Assembly (NCBI RefSeq): GCF_002860125.1
Contig: NZ_PGVA01000003.1
Coordinates: forward strand, 62,001 to 126,000
Source of the DNA: Bacillus canaveralius
GTDB taxonomy: Bacteria; Bacillota; Bacilli; Bacillales; Cytobacillaceae
DNA: 64,000 nt
Direction of reading: 5' to 3'
Of the stretch, positions 1 through 7,374 are shown one piece after another. The first letter of the stretch is position 1; each line of letters starts with the position of its first letter. The position numbers and the translations under genes were made by a program. The notes below the pieces were generated by a model that was not told the origin of the DNA, made no database searches, and saw only the letters and a list, made by a program, of their open reading frames with translations.

Positions 1-526
1 GGGCCATATCAAGATATGTTGTCGGCTCATCTAGCAGTAAGAGATCTGTTTCCTGGGCAATCGCCATCGCAATCCAGGCCCGTTGGCGCTGACCGCCTGA
101 AAGTGTATCAACCGCTTGATGGCTCAATGGCAATAATCCTGTTACCCCCAAAGCCCATTCAATCACTTGGCGGTCTTTATCAGCTAACCGCCCAAATCCG
201 CTTTGATGGGGTGAGCGCCCATAAGAAATGAGTTCATAGACCGTTAATCCAGTCGGAGCTTCGGGTGATTGAGGCAAAATCGCCATCTTCTTCGCAATCT
301 CTTTCGTCGGCATTTTGTGAATCATCTTGCCATCCAAGTAAACAACACCCGCTTTCGCCTCGTGAATTCGGGCCAGTGTTTTTAAAATTGTTGATTTCCC
401 ACACCCGTTCGGACCAATAATCGTCGTGATTTCTCCTGGCGGAATACGCAAATTCAAATCCTTTACGATCACCTTTTCACTATAGCCAATTTCCAGATTC
501 TCAGTTGAAAGTGAAACCACGATCAT
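1..526 (-). CDS. Siderophore ABC transporter ATPase (partial)
   Basis: Nucleotide-binding subunit of an iron-siderophore importer of the FecE/FepC/YusV type; it hydrolyses ATP on the cytoplasmic side to drive uptake through the two permeases encoded just upstream. The visible 175 residues contain Walker A GPNGCGKST (about 38-46), a Q-loop LPQSPE, the signature LSGGQRQR and Walker B LLLLDEPT, so only the C-terminal end beyond the window edge is missing. The ATG start follows a GGAGAG ribosome site and lies 8 bp after the permease stop, so it is the third gene of a minus-strand Fur-regulated operon. Substrate specificity cannot be read from the ATPase. Confidence 0.93.
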   Translation of the reverse strand, partial: MIVVSLSTENLEIGYSEKVIVKDLNLRIPPGEITTIIGPNGCGKSTILKTLARIHEAKAGVVYLDGKMIHKMPTKEIAKKMAILPQSPEAPTGLTVYELISYGRSPHQSGFGRLADKDRQVIEWALGVTGLLPLSHQAVDTLSGGQRQRAWIAMAIAQETDLLLLDEPTTYLDMA

Positions 527-534
527 CTCTCCTT

Positions 535-1557
535 TTACTTTATTTTCATTAATAGGTAGATAAAATAAGGGGCACTTAAGATAGAAACGACAACACCAAC
601 GGGAATTTCTGAAGGGGCAAGAATATTTTTCCCTATTGTATCAGCCAGCAACAAAAGTAAAGCGCCGAGCAAACTAGTGATCGGGATGAGCAGCTGATGC
701 TTCGGTCCAACCATTCGCCGGGCAATATGGGGAGCTACCAAGCCGAGAAAGGCGATTCCCCCACCGGCCGCCACAATTAAACCTGCGAGTGCAACCGCAA
801 CAACCAATAATATTCTCCGTTCGTGTTCTACTTTTGTTCCAAGCCCAATCGCCAGCTGGTCTCCTAAATTCAAAATATTTAACGCATGTGATTTATAAAC
901 CGCATAAATGATTAGCAGAAGAATCCACGGCGCCAGCGCCCATACAAATTTCCAATTTGCTCCCCAAATATCACCTGATAACCAGACAGCGGCCTGCATA
1001 AAATCCTGCGGATTCATTTTCAGCTGAAAAATGATAATTGCTGCGCCAAACCCGGCATTAACACCAATTCCGACCAGAATTAACCGCACCGGATCAAGCC
1101 CCTTTTTCCATGCCAAAACGTAAATAATCAATGCAGCTCCTAAAGCACCAAACAAAGCGAATAACGGCATGATAAACACGCCGGAAGTGCTTAAGTTTGC
1201 CATTGAGCCTTGAAAAAAGAAGATAAACAGGATGACTGCAAATCCCGCTCCTGTATTAATCCCCAATATACCGGGGTCAGCTAATTCATTTTTTGATACG
1301 CCTTGTAAAATCGCTCCCGAAACAGCGAGTCCTGCACCAATTAACAGGGCAAGAACCATTCCGGGCAGGCGAAAATCGACCAATATTAGTCGGTCCCGCT
1401 CCGTCCCCATTCCGAGGAGAGTTTTTATTACATCCAGCGGAGCAATGCGGACTACCCCCATGTTCAAGCTGATAAAAAAGAGAACGACAATGAGGATAGA
1501 CAGAAAAATCGAAGTAAATAAAAATTTTCTTCTGCCTGTTTTTTTCAGTGTATCCAT
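535..1557 (-). CDS. FecCD-family siderophore ABC permease 2
   Basis: Integral membrane permease of the FecCD/BtuC family (340 aa, usual length), with about nine to ten hydrophobic helices. The family motif region GAxLAVSGAILQGVSKNELADP sits near residues 75-100, and the coupling-helix region GLGTKVEHERR is near residue 240. I chose the ATG at 1557, not the GTG one codon earlier, because GGAGGGG lies six bases upstream. Its start overlaps the stop of the preceding permease, indicating translational coupling. With the other permease it forms the heterodimeric channel for a ferric siderophore. Confidence 0.93.
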   Translation of the reverse strand: MDTLKKTGRRKFLFTSIFLSILIVVLFFISLNMGVVRIAPLDVIKTLLGMGTERDRLILVDFRLPGMVLALLIGAGLAVSGAILQGVSKNELADPGILGINTGAGFAVILFIFFFQGSMANLSTSGVFIMPLFALFGALGAALIIYVLAWKKGLDPVRLILVGIGVNAGFGAAIIIFQLKMNPQDFMQAAVWLSGDIWGANWKFVWALAPWILLLIIYAVYKSHALNILNLGDQLAIGLGTKVEHERRILLVVAVALAGLIVAAGGGIAFLGLVAPHIARRMVGPKHQLLIPITSLLGALLLLLADTIGKNILAPSEIPVGVVVSILSAPYFIYLLMKIK

Positions 1558-2603
1558 CACAATCCCCTCCTTTCCCCGCGAGCAAGGTAAAGGAAAAAAG
1601 GAACCCCAATTGCCGCTGTGATCGCGCCAACCGGCGTTTCAAATGGAGCATTGACCATCCGCGCTGTTACATCCGAGAGGACTAACAAAAGGCCGCCCAG
1701 CACAGCGGAGGACGGAATGATCCAACGGTAATCAGAACCAACCAAAAAGCGCGTGATGTGCGGAATAACCAATCCGATAAACCCGACCGCTCCAGCCACC
1801 GATACCGCTGCGCCTGTTAAAAGGAGAATAACAATGATGCCGAGTGCTTTAACGAGCAAGGTATTTTGCCCGAGCCCTTTTGAAACCTCTTCTCCAAGGC
1901 TAAGTATCGTAATCGAACGGGAGATTAGCATCGCAAGCAGTAGCCCGGCTCCACCGGCTATCAACAGGATGTATACTGAAGTCCAATTGGTTGAGGCTAA
2001 CCCTCCTGCGTACCAAAAGCTGATGTTTTTGGCCACTTGAGTGTGGAGACCAATTGCAGTTGAAATCGACCTCAGCAACGCACCTACTGCAACTCCCGCG
2101 AGCGCCAGTTTAACGGGCGTTAGCCCACCCTTTGAAAAAGTACCAATCATAAAAACAAGCAGGACCGCGAATCCTGCACCAATAAAAGCTGAAAAGGATT
2201 GGCTAACAATCGTGGCTGACGGAAGAAAAGCGAGCGTAACAACAAGCGCAAACGCTGCTCCATCCGTAACACCCATAATCGAAGGGGAAGCGAGCGGATT
2301 GCGCGTTAACCCTTGCATAACAGCCCCGGATACGGCAAAAAATGCTCCTACCAATGCTGCGGCGATTGCCCGCGGCAACCTTATTTCCTGAATAATCTGG
2401 TGGGATGTCAATTCAGAATTAAAGGCAAAAACAGCTGCAGAAACAGTAGACAGATTTATATCTGCTGCCCCGTAAACAACCGAAAGGACAATCGCAAAAA
2501 CGATTGCGATAGAACCGCCGACAAGCACGAACATCCCGCTGATTACACGCGACTGTACTTTTTTCGACTCAGCTTGTAAAAAAGAACGTTTGCTCCGCTT
2601 CAA
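1557..2603 (-). CDS. FecCD-family siderophore ABC permease 1
   Basis: First gene of the minus-strand iron-uptake operon, a 348-aa polytopic permease. The N-terminal part has the FecCD signature (SGAVMQGLTRNPLASPSIMG, near residue 95), and the C-terminal part has GFIGLVIPHITRFLVGSDYR, both typical of BtuC/FhuB-like permeases. The start is a TTG about 13 bases after AAGGGAA, so the exact start is less certain than the gene. A promoter with an overlapping Fur box lies about 120-170 bp upstream, so transcription should be derepressed under iron limitation. Confidence 0.92.
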   Translation of the reverse strand: MKRSKRSFLQAESKKVQSRVISGMFVLVGGSIAIVFAIVLSVVYGAADINLSTVSAAVFAFNSELTSHQIIQEIRLPRAIAAALVGAFFAVSGAVMQGLTRNPLASPSIMGVTDGAAFALVVTLAFLPSATIVSQSFSAFIGAGFAVLLVFMIGTFSKGGLTPVKLALAGVAVGALLRSISTAIGLHTQVAKNISFWYAGGLASTNWTSVYILLIAGGAGLLLAMLISRSITILSLGEEVSKGLGQNTLLVKALGIIVILLLTGAAVSVAGAVGFIGLVIPHITRFLVGSDYRWIIPSSAVLGGLLLVLSDVTARMVNAPFETPVGAITAAIGVPFFLYLARGERRGL

Positions 2604-2724
2604 CCGTCTTACATTCCCTTCCTTCTCCCACTATCAGCTTCACCAGTCTCTCTGACCATTGCTAATCCTTTAGAAGTTAATCTGTTATTCTATATCAAAA
2701 AGTAACCCAATTTTAAGTTAAGAA

Positions 2725-2739
2725 TGATAATTATTATCA
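2725..2739. promoter_or_regulatory. Fur box (perfect 7-1-7)
   Basis: TGATAATTATTATCA is a perfect 15-bp inverted repeat matching the Bacillus 7-1-7 Fur consensus TGATAATNATTATCA. It lies immediately downstream of the -10 of the permease-operon promoter. Confidence 0.9.
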
Positions 2740-2747
2740 ATACTATT

Positions 2748-2775
2748 AGTATAACAGGGCTTAAAAATTATTCAA
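2748..2775 (-). promoter_or_regulatory. SigA-type promoter of the permease operon
   Basis: On the minus strand a -35 TTGAAT (2770-2775) is separated by 16 bp from a -10 TATACT (2748-2753). The predicted transcription start falls next to the Fur box at 2725-2739, so bound Fur would block initiation or clearance. Positions seen directly; function inferred. Confidence 0.7.
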
Positions 2776-2855
2776 TCATGAATACATTAATGTTGCACCG
2801 CTGACAGATTTGTTCACTTTTTCTTCAAAAATAAATCTTTAATAGCAGCGGAATA

Positions 2856-2889
2856 TTGACAGTCTACTTGAAAGTGATTATCATTTTCA
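2856..2889 (+). promoter_or_regulatory. Promoter plus Fur box of the receptor gene
   Basis: A consensus -35 TTGACA (2856-2861), 17-bp spacer and -10 TATCAT (2879-2884) precede the lipoprotein gene. A 7-1-7 Fur box TGATTATCATTTTCA (2875-2889, two mismatches in the right arm) overlaps the -10. This is a separate operator from the one at 2725, so the divergent units are controlled independently by the same repressor. Confidence 0.82.
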
Positions 2890-2928
2890 TATAAATCTCT
2901 TTTGAATAATAGACCTGGGAGGAAAAAA

Positions 2929-3894
2929 ATGTTTTCGATTAAGAAAAGAATTTTACTTGTCTTTAGTTTAGTATTATTAATATCACTAGGAGCTGCTTGC
3001 AGCAGCGAAGACAATTCAAATACATCTGAATCAGGTGAGGGAAAAACAGCAGAAAACAACGGTGAACGTACGTTGGAGGATGCGACTGGCGAGGTTACTA
3101 TCCCTGCCGATCCCGAACGCATTATTGCTCCTTATTTAGAGGATTCTTTGTTAGCCCTTGGTATTACACCCGCAGCTCAATGGTCGATTGGAGATACTGT
3201 CCTCGATTATTTGCAGCCTCAACTAAAAGGAGTCCCGAAAGTCAGTTACGATCTTCCATTAGAACAAGCTATCAGCCATGATCCTGATCTCATCGTGTTC
3301 AGCTCCCCATCCGCGATTCAAAATGGGCAGCGTGAAGAGTATCTGAAAATCGCTCCGACCTTTGTACTTAAAGAGGAAGTGAACGCAGATTGGCGCCAAC
3401 AGCTCCTACAAATGGGTAAGATTGTTGATAAAGAAGATGATGCTGAGAAAACACTTGCTCAATATGACGAAAAAGCCGCCGAAGCCAAAGCGAAAATAAA
3501 AGATGCAATTGGGGATGAAACAGCGGCGATTATTTGGGTAATGGGTGAGCAATTCTATTTATTTGAAAATAACCGCTACAGCGCCACTGTTTTGTATAAT
3601 GATTTAGGTATTCAACAGCCATCTTTTGTCGAGAGTCTCCCTGAAGCAGGAGTACAGTGGGATCCAATTTCACTTGAAAAACTAGCCGAGTTGGACGCAG
3701 ATCATATTTTCCTTGTGAGCAAAGAAAACGAACCAGGATTGGAAATTTTAGCGAACAGCTCTATATGGCAGGGCCTCCCTGCAGTCACCCAAAACCATGT
3801 TTATGAAATGAATGATCCAAGCCATTGGACAATTAACGGCCTGATTGCCCATGAAATGACGATGGATGAAGTGGTAAAGGCTCTTACAAAATAA
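2929..3894 (+). CDS. Iron-siderophore-binding lipoprotein
   Basis: Extracytoplasmic receptor of the siderophore importer encoded divergently. The 321-aa product has a lipoprotein signal with lipobox LGAAC at residues 20-24, a Ser/Asn/Glu-rich linker, then a class III periplasmic-binding-protein fold (TroA/FhuD type) starting with the typical phrase GEVTIPADPERIIAP. Of the available starts I use the ATG at 2929, because GGGAGGAAAAAA immediately precedes it and it gives a proper signal peptide; a longer reading from 2902 would spoil the signal. It resembles the YfiY/YhfQ/YxeB receptors of Bacillus, but the ligand is not determinable here. A terminator follows. Confidence 0.92.
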   Translation: MFSIKKRILLVFSLVLLISLGAACSSEDNSNTSESGEGKTAENNGERTLEDATGEVTIPADPERIIAPYLEDSLLALGITPAAQWSIGDTVLDYLQPQLKGVPKVSYDLPLEQAISHDPDLIVFSSPSAIQNGQREEYLKIAPTFVLKEEVNADWRQQLLQMGKIVDKEDDAEKTLAQYDEKAAEAKAKIKDAIGDETAAIIWVMGEQFYLFENNRYSATVLYNDLGIQQPSFVESLPEAGVQWDPISLEKLAELDADHIFLVSKENEPGLEILANSSIWQGLPAVTQNHVYEMNDPSHWTINGLIAHEMTMDEVVKALTK

Positions 3895-3906
3895 ATTACC
3901 TATAGG

Positions 3907-3940
3907 AAAAGGGGGTTGCTTTTGGCAATTCCCCTTTTTT
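3907..3940 (+). terminator. Rho-independent terminator
   Basis: AAAAGGGG pairs with CCCCTTTT around an inner GTTGC/GGCAAT stem and runs into a T stretch, 12 bp after the receptor stop codon. Confidence 0.85.
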
Positions 3941-3957
3941 GATGGTCATCGAAATGA

Positions 3958-4260
3958 AATAAGCATATCCTGCTCGCTGATATTCGGACTAGGTACTTGG
4001 TATTTTGGTATAGGGAGAGCCAAAAATGCTTCTTTGGTTTTGATTTGAAATTATATTTTACCTATACAACTAAAATTCGCAATGTCTTTAGCATCGGTCG
4101 GGCCGTCCGGAACTTTGCGGACACCAAGTGTGAGTGATAAGTAATTATTTGAGGAACGTCATAGAAGTACAAAAATTTTCCGTCCACCTCGTGGACTAAC
4201 GCCTATTTTTTCGCTGAGCGAAACTTTTTTTGACTTCCGTTACTTTTATAGCGAAGATTA
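3958..4260. other. Unexplained intergenic segment with two small hairpins
   Basis: The 437-bp gap before the CDF gene has no convincing gene. One plus-strand frame is open from about 3958 to a stop at 4135-4137 without a start or ribosome site. Two compact hairpins follow: GTCCAC-CTC-GTGGAC (4182-4196) and TTTCGC-TGA-GCGAAA (4209-4223) followed by a T-run, which looks like a weak terminator. The segment has the feel of a degenerate or dispersed element; that is an impression, not a demonstration. Confidence 0.3.
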
Positions 4261-4331
4261 AAAACGTTGCTGTAGACCCACTTGCGAAACATTTGGTAAG
4301 ATAGGCAAGGACTATAAATGGAGGACTAGCC

Positions 4332-5201
4332 ATGGATCAAGACAAATACACTGCTTTAAAAATGGGAGAACGTGGAGCGATGATCAGTATTATCGCTTAT
4401 CTCTGCCTTTCTGCCTTGAAATTATTTATTGGATATACCTCTGACTCCAGAGCCTTAGTGGCAGACGGATTGAATAATTCAACTGATATTATTGCATCGG
4501 TCGCCGTTTTAATAGGATTGAGACTATCGCAAAGGCCTGCCGATGAAGATCATCCCTATGGCCATTGGAAATCGGAAACGGTTGCGTCTTTACTTGCTTC
4601 TTTTATTATGATGGCTGTAGGTATACAAGTTCTATATAGTGCAGGTACAACCGTTTTTTCCGGAGATCACCAGGCCCCTGCACCGATTTCTGCGTGGACA
4701 GGCTTTCTGAGTGCTGTCGTTATGTATATGGTTTATCGCTATAATAGAAATTTAGCAATAAAAATAAACAGCCAGTCTGTAATGGCTGCCTCAAAGGACA
4801 ATCTTTCTGATGCCTGGGTCAGTATTGGAACGGCTATTGGAATTGTCGGTTCACAATTCGGCCTTGCCTGGCTGGACCCTTTGACTGCTGTTATTGTCGG
4901 TTTATTGATTTGCAAAACCGCTTGGGTTATTTTCCGCGAAGCTTCCCATCATTTAACCGATGGCTTTGACGAGCAGAAAATTGACGACTATAAAGAAACA
5001 GTGCAAACGATTTATGGTGTCAAGGGAATTAAAACAATCAAAGCCCGGAATTACGGGAATAACATAGTCGTCGATATCATTATTTTTGTAAATTCGAATT
5101 TGGATATCCGCAATGCCCATGATATATCGACAAATGTCGAAGAAGCATTAATAAAAGAGCACGATGTTTACGATGTCCATGTCCATATTGAACCAAATTA
5201 A
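4332..5201 (+). CDS. Cation diffusion facilitator (MneP/MneS-like)
   Basis: Membrane antiporter of the CDF family (289 aa, usual length) that exports divalent metal ions in exchange for protons. Six hydrophobic helices are visible. The metal-site motifs are ALVADGLNNSTDIIAS in TM2, DEDHPYGHWKSE in the loop after TM3, and SKDNLSDAW in TM5. The C-terminal cytoplasmic ferredoxin-like domain ends with VYDVHVHIEPN. The ATG start follows GGAGGAC. The sequence pattern is closest in memory to the Bacillus manganese exporters MneP (YdfM) and MneS (YeaB), but other divalent ions are possible. Monocistronic. Confidence 0.9.
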   Translation: MDQDKYTALKMGERGAMISIIAYLCLSALKLFIGYTSDSRALVADGLNNSTDIIASVAVLIGLRLSQRPADEDHPYGHWKSETVASLLASFIMMAVGIQVLYSAGTTVFSGDHQAPAPISAWTGFLSAVVMYMVYRYNRNLAIKINSQSVMAASKDNLSDAWVSIGTAIGIVGSQFGLAWLDPLTAVIVGLLICKTAWVIFREASHHLTDGFDEQKIDDYKETVQTIYGVKGIKTIKARNYGNNIVVDIIIFVNSNLDIRNAHDISTNVEEALIKEHDVYDVHVHIEPN

Positions 5202-5236
5202 CTCGTTATGTATTTGGAGAAGATCGTTGTACAGTT

Positions 5237-5572
5237 TTATCTTCTCCAAACATTCCGATTGAACAGTTGTACTTTTGATTCTGGATCTTTCTGTATTTCT
5301 CGATACTTATCCGTGATTTCCACTAAATTACTCACCGCCGATTCAAACTCTCGCTGCGACAATTGTTTGTTTGCCAGGGCCTGACAGAGAATGGCTATAG
5401 CAATTGGCATCGTATCAACATTCACATTCACATTTACATCGACATCTGAGTTACCGCTATCGCCAATGGAAGACTGGGTAATTTGAGACTCATTAACAGA
5501 CTCATTTTGTTCATCGGGATGGGATTCCTGTTCCCGAACCCGAAATGGATAATTGATCCCTCGTGGTTTCAT
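5237..5572 (-). CDS. Small acidic protein with DVDVNVNVNVD tract
   Basis: I do not recognise a named family. The 111-aa product has a hydrophilic N-terminal third, a low-complexity strand-like tract (DSGNSDVDVNVNVNVDT, about residues 40-56) and a C-terminal helical part (AIAILCQALANKQLSQREFESAVSNLV in essence) ending in basic residues. I prefer the internal ATG at 5572, preceded by GAGG with six-base spacing, over the ATG four codons earlier. The tract shares the pattern DSGN..V..DVDVD with the upstream neighbour at 5659-5988, so the two are probably related and co-expressed. Such Asp/Asn-Val alternation occurs in Bacillaceae spore or surface proteins, but that role is only a guess. Confidence 0.6.
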   Translation of the reverse strand: MKPRGINYPFRVREQESHPDEQNESVNESQITQSSIGDSGNSDVDVNVNVNVDTMPIAIAILCQALANKQLSQREFESAVSNLVEITDKYREIQKDPESKVQLFNRNVWRR

Positions 5573-5610
5573 AAAAATCCTCATTTCAAATCCCAGTTAA
5601 TTTAAGAATA

Positions 5611-5630
5611 GGGGTATAAGAATATACCCC
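5611..5630. other. Perfect hairpin between the paired acidic genes
   Basis: GGGGTATA-AGAA-TATACCCC forms an uninterrupted 8-bp stem with a four-base loop in the intercistronic gap. No T-tract follows on the minus strand, so it is more likely an RNA-processing or partial-termination element than a full terminator. Confidence 0.55.
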
Positions 5631-5658
5631 TGGTTCGTTAAAGATCATTTTATTATTG

Positions 5659-5988
5659 TTAGTCTTGCTCCTGGTCGTTGTCTTGCTCTTGATCTGCTTC
5701 TTGATCAGCATCAGCATCGGCACGAGTGCGAGCTCTTGCTCTCGATTCAGAATCAACATCGACATCAATGTGAACTTTGGCGTTTCCACTGTCGACAACC
5801 TTCGCTTCCGCCCTGTTGTAGTTCCTATTTTTCAGCTTGTTATCTGTTTCCACCTCGGAATCCACTTCAGAGTCGCTTCTGGAATCATTCTCGTTATCAA
5901 TATCAACATCAGACTCGCTATCGGACCTTGACCAGCTCCTGCTTCGATTGTCTCCGCCACCGTTATTTCGGAACCATGGTTTATTCAT
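5659..5988 (-). CDS. Low-complexity Asp/Ser/Arg-rich protein
   Basis: Hypothetical 109-aa protein. It begins MNKPWFRNNGGG, continues with an Arg-Ser/Asp-Ser tract (for example SRSDSESDVDIDNENDSRSD), then a VVDSGNAKVHIDVDVD segment matching the downstream neighbour, and ends in Ala-Arg and Asp-Gln-Glu repeats. It has no signal peptide or membrane segment and should be largely disordered. The start follows a GGGTG-type ribosome site. The composition is reminiscent of spore-coat or crust accessory proteins, and the two-gene layout suggests joint function; neither point is proven by the sequence. Confidence 0.6.
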   Translation of the reverse strand: MNKPWFRNNGGGDNRSRSWSRSDSESDVDIDNENDSRSDSEVDSEVETDNKLKNRNYNRAEAKVVDSGNAKVHIDVDVDSESRARARTRADADADQEADQEQDNDQEQD

Positions 5989-6219
5989 CTGTTTTACACC
6001 CCTTTCTCTTTGCTTAATCCTATACTATTCAGCTAACCTAAAACTAATTGGACAAAAACCTTAGTGCAAATGTGGAATTTTCCGCTTCCGTTGATTGTTT
6101 TCGGGGGAGAATCATTATGGACGAAGATTCCCTATCCTTACACAGGCTGTAACAGGATTTTGCACGGTGGATTTTTCATTCAATAATACGAGTACACCAT
6201 TAAAAGGTTAGGCTTCAAT

Positions 6220-6723
6220 TTATCTTATTTTTCTCAGTATCTTTCTGTGAAAAAAAGAAGCATCATTATTGACTGATGCTTCAGGATGATTGCTCAAAAT
6301 TCGTAAAATATAAAAATTCATGTTGGATTTAGTTTGTTTATAATAATTAAGACTGTCTTGTAGTGTACCCGAATGGAATTCAAATCTATGGCCATCCGGA
6401 TCTGTAAAGTAGATCGATTGTTTGTCCCGGTCATCCCTTTTACGGCCGGGTAGAATATTTACGTTTAAGCTTTTTAAGTGTTCATACAATTTTTCAAAAT
6501 CGTCTTCGTCGAGTGAAAAAGCAATATGGGTGTAATCATTTGTTTCACTTCTATCTATATCCTTTTCCAGGTTTAAGGCAAGCCACATCCCCAAGAAGTC
6601 AAAATAGGCTGTACTCTTCCCCTAAACTAAAAGTTTGGCTCCAAACACATTTTGATAAAACTCAATAGACTTATCTAAATCCGACACAGAAAACAAGAAA
6701 TGATTTAACCCTTTGATACGCAA
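6220..6723 (-). pseudogene. fosB: fosB-like thiol transferase with internal stop
   Basis: Reads as a FosB-type metallothiol transferase of the vicinal-oxygen-chelate fold, an enzyme that adds bacillithiol to fosfomycin. A TTG start at 6721-6723 behind GGAGG gives LRIKGLNHFLFSVSDLDKS and continues to GAKLLV. A TAG then interrupts the frame about 20 bp before the internal ATG at 6594, and the same frame resumes with GKSTAYFDFLGMWLALN. The C-terminal half keeps YTHIAFS, the ESIYFTDPDGHRFEFH-like metal region and the family-typical HSGTLQDSLNYY. About 29 extra residues follow the usual FosB end, so the original stop may also be lost. Most likely inactive in fosfomycin resistance unless the stop is a sequencing error. 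Confidence 0.8.
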
Positions 6724-6814
6724 AAAACATCCTCCGCCCACTTTTTTGTATTTGGTATTGCCACTAACTTCCCATCCCCTTAATAGCTCCAGCATACTCA
6801 GGGGTATTACATAA

Positions 6815-6975
6815 CACTTTACAACCCACTCTGTTCAGATAAAAGGGAAAATGTGCTCACTAGATAGCCAGTTCCAATGATTTTTGTATCCCACTACGTT
6901 CAGATAAAATGATTGACCGGGTTTTGAAATTCCCATTCTATTATCTTTTTATATCCCACTACGTTCAGATAAAAC
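6815..6975 (-). CRISPR. Two-spacer orphan CRISPR array
   Basis: Three repeat copies lie exactly 65 bp apart. The common core on the plus strand is TATCCCACTACGTTCAGATAAAA, at about 6887-6909 and 6952-6974; a third copy with several changes (CAACCCACTCTGTTCAGATAAAA) is at about 6822-6844. The full repeat is about 29 bp (TTTTATCTGAACGTAGTGGGATATAAA on the minus strand) and the two spacers are about 36 bp. The degenerate copy at the low-coordinate end is what is expected of the leader-distal repeat, so the array should be read on the minus strand from an AT-rich leader at 6976-7150. The repeat resembles those of type I-B/III Firmicute systems. No cas gene is in the window. Confidence 0.85.
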
Positions 6976-7146
6976 ACTCAATTTTAACACGAGAAGAACC
7001 CCGATATATCTAGGGCTAGACACAATTTCTTGATATACATCGTTTTCAAGTTCTGCTGTAAATTGGTAGTTGTTGTTTCGATTTAAAAAGGAAGCTCAAT
7101 TCTCTTATTAAAAAGTAATGGAAGTATCTCTCACTACCATTTTATC

Positions 7147-7374
7147 TCAATAAACACTTTGATTATGGTAAAAAGATGAAAATTTTGTGAAAAACTTAAC
7201 ATAATTTGTCGAATAAAAGAGAATAACTCCTTTATCTTGATTGTTCCCACAACATTTTATGCCTGCTTTTTCAATTCCCGGGGAAATAATGCAGATGACG
7301 ACATTTCGATGATCCTTGATCCCGATTAAGCAAAGGTACAATTCATTGGGAGATTGTCGTAATGGTTCAATTTT
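7147..7374 (-). other. Open reading-frame continuation after the MetOD1 stop
   Basis: Directly after the TAG at 7375-7377 the same frame continues for 75 codons to a stop at 7147-7149. It begins KIEPLRQSPNELYLCLIGIK and includes a hydrophobic strand NVVICIISPGI. A TTG at 7341 could start a 64-aa product, but no good ribosome site precedes it. It could be the former C-terminus of the MetOD1 protein or a chance open frame. Confidence 0.35.

Noticed and set aside
1232-2579. Several plus-strand open frames opposite the permease genes
   Set aside because: They are antisense shadows of two clear FecCD permeases.
4100-4330. Manganese riboswitch upstream of the CDF exporter
   Set aside because: I could not find the conserved yybP-ykoY core; the two hairpins present are too small.
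5586-5798. 70-codon minus-strand frame between the two acidic proteins
   Set aside because: Overlaps the 3-prime end of the 5659-5988 gene in another frame, with repeat-driven composition and no ribosome site.
6117-6152. 11-codon open frame behind a good GGGGGAG site
   Set aside because: Too short to support as a gene, with no conserved context visible.
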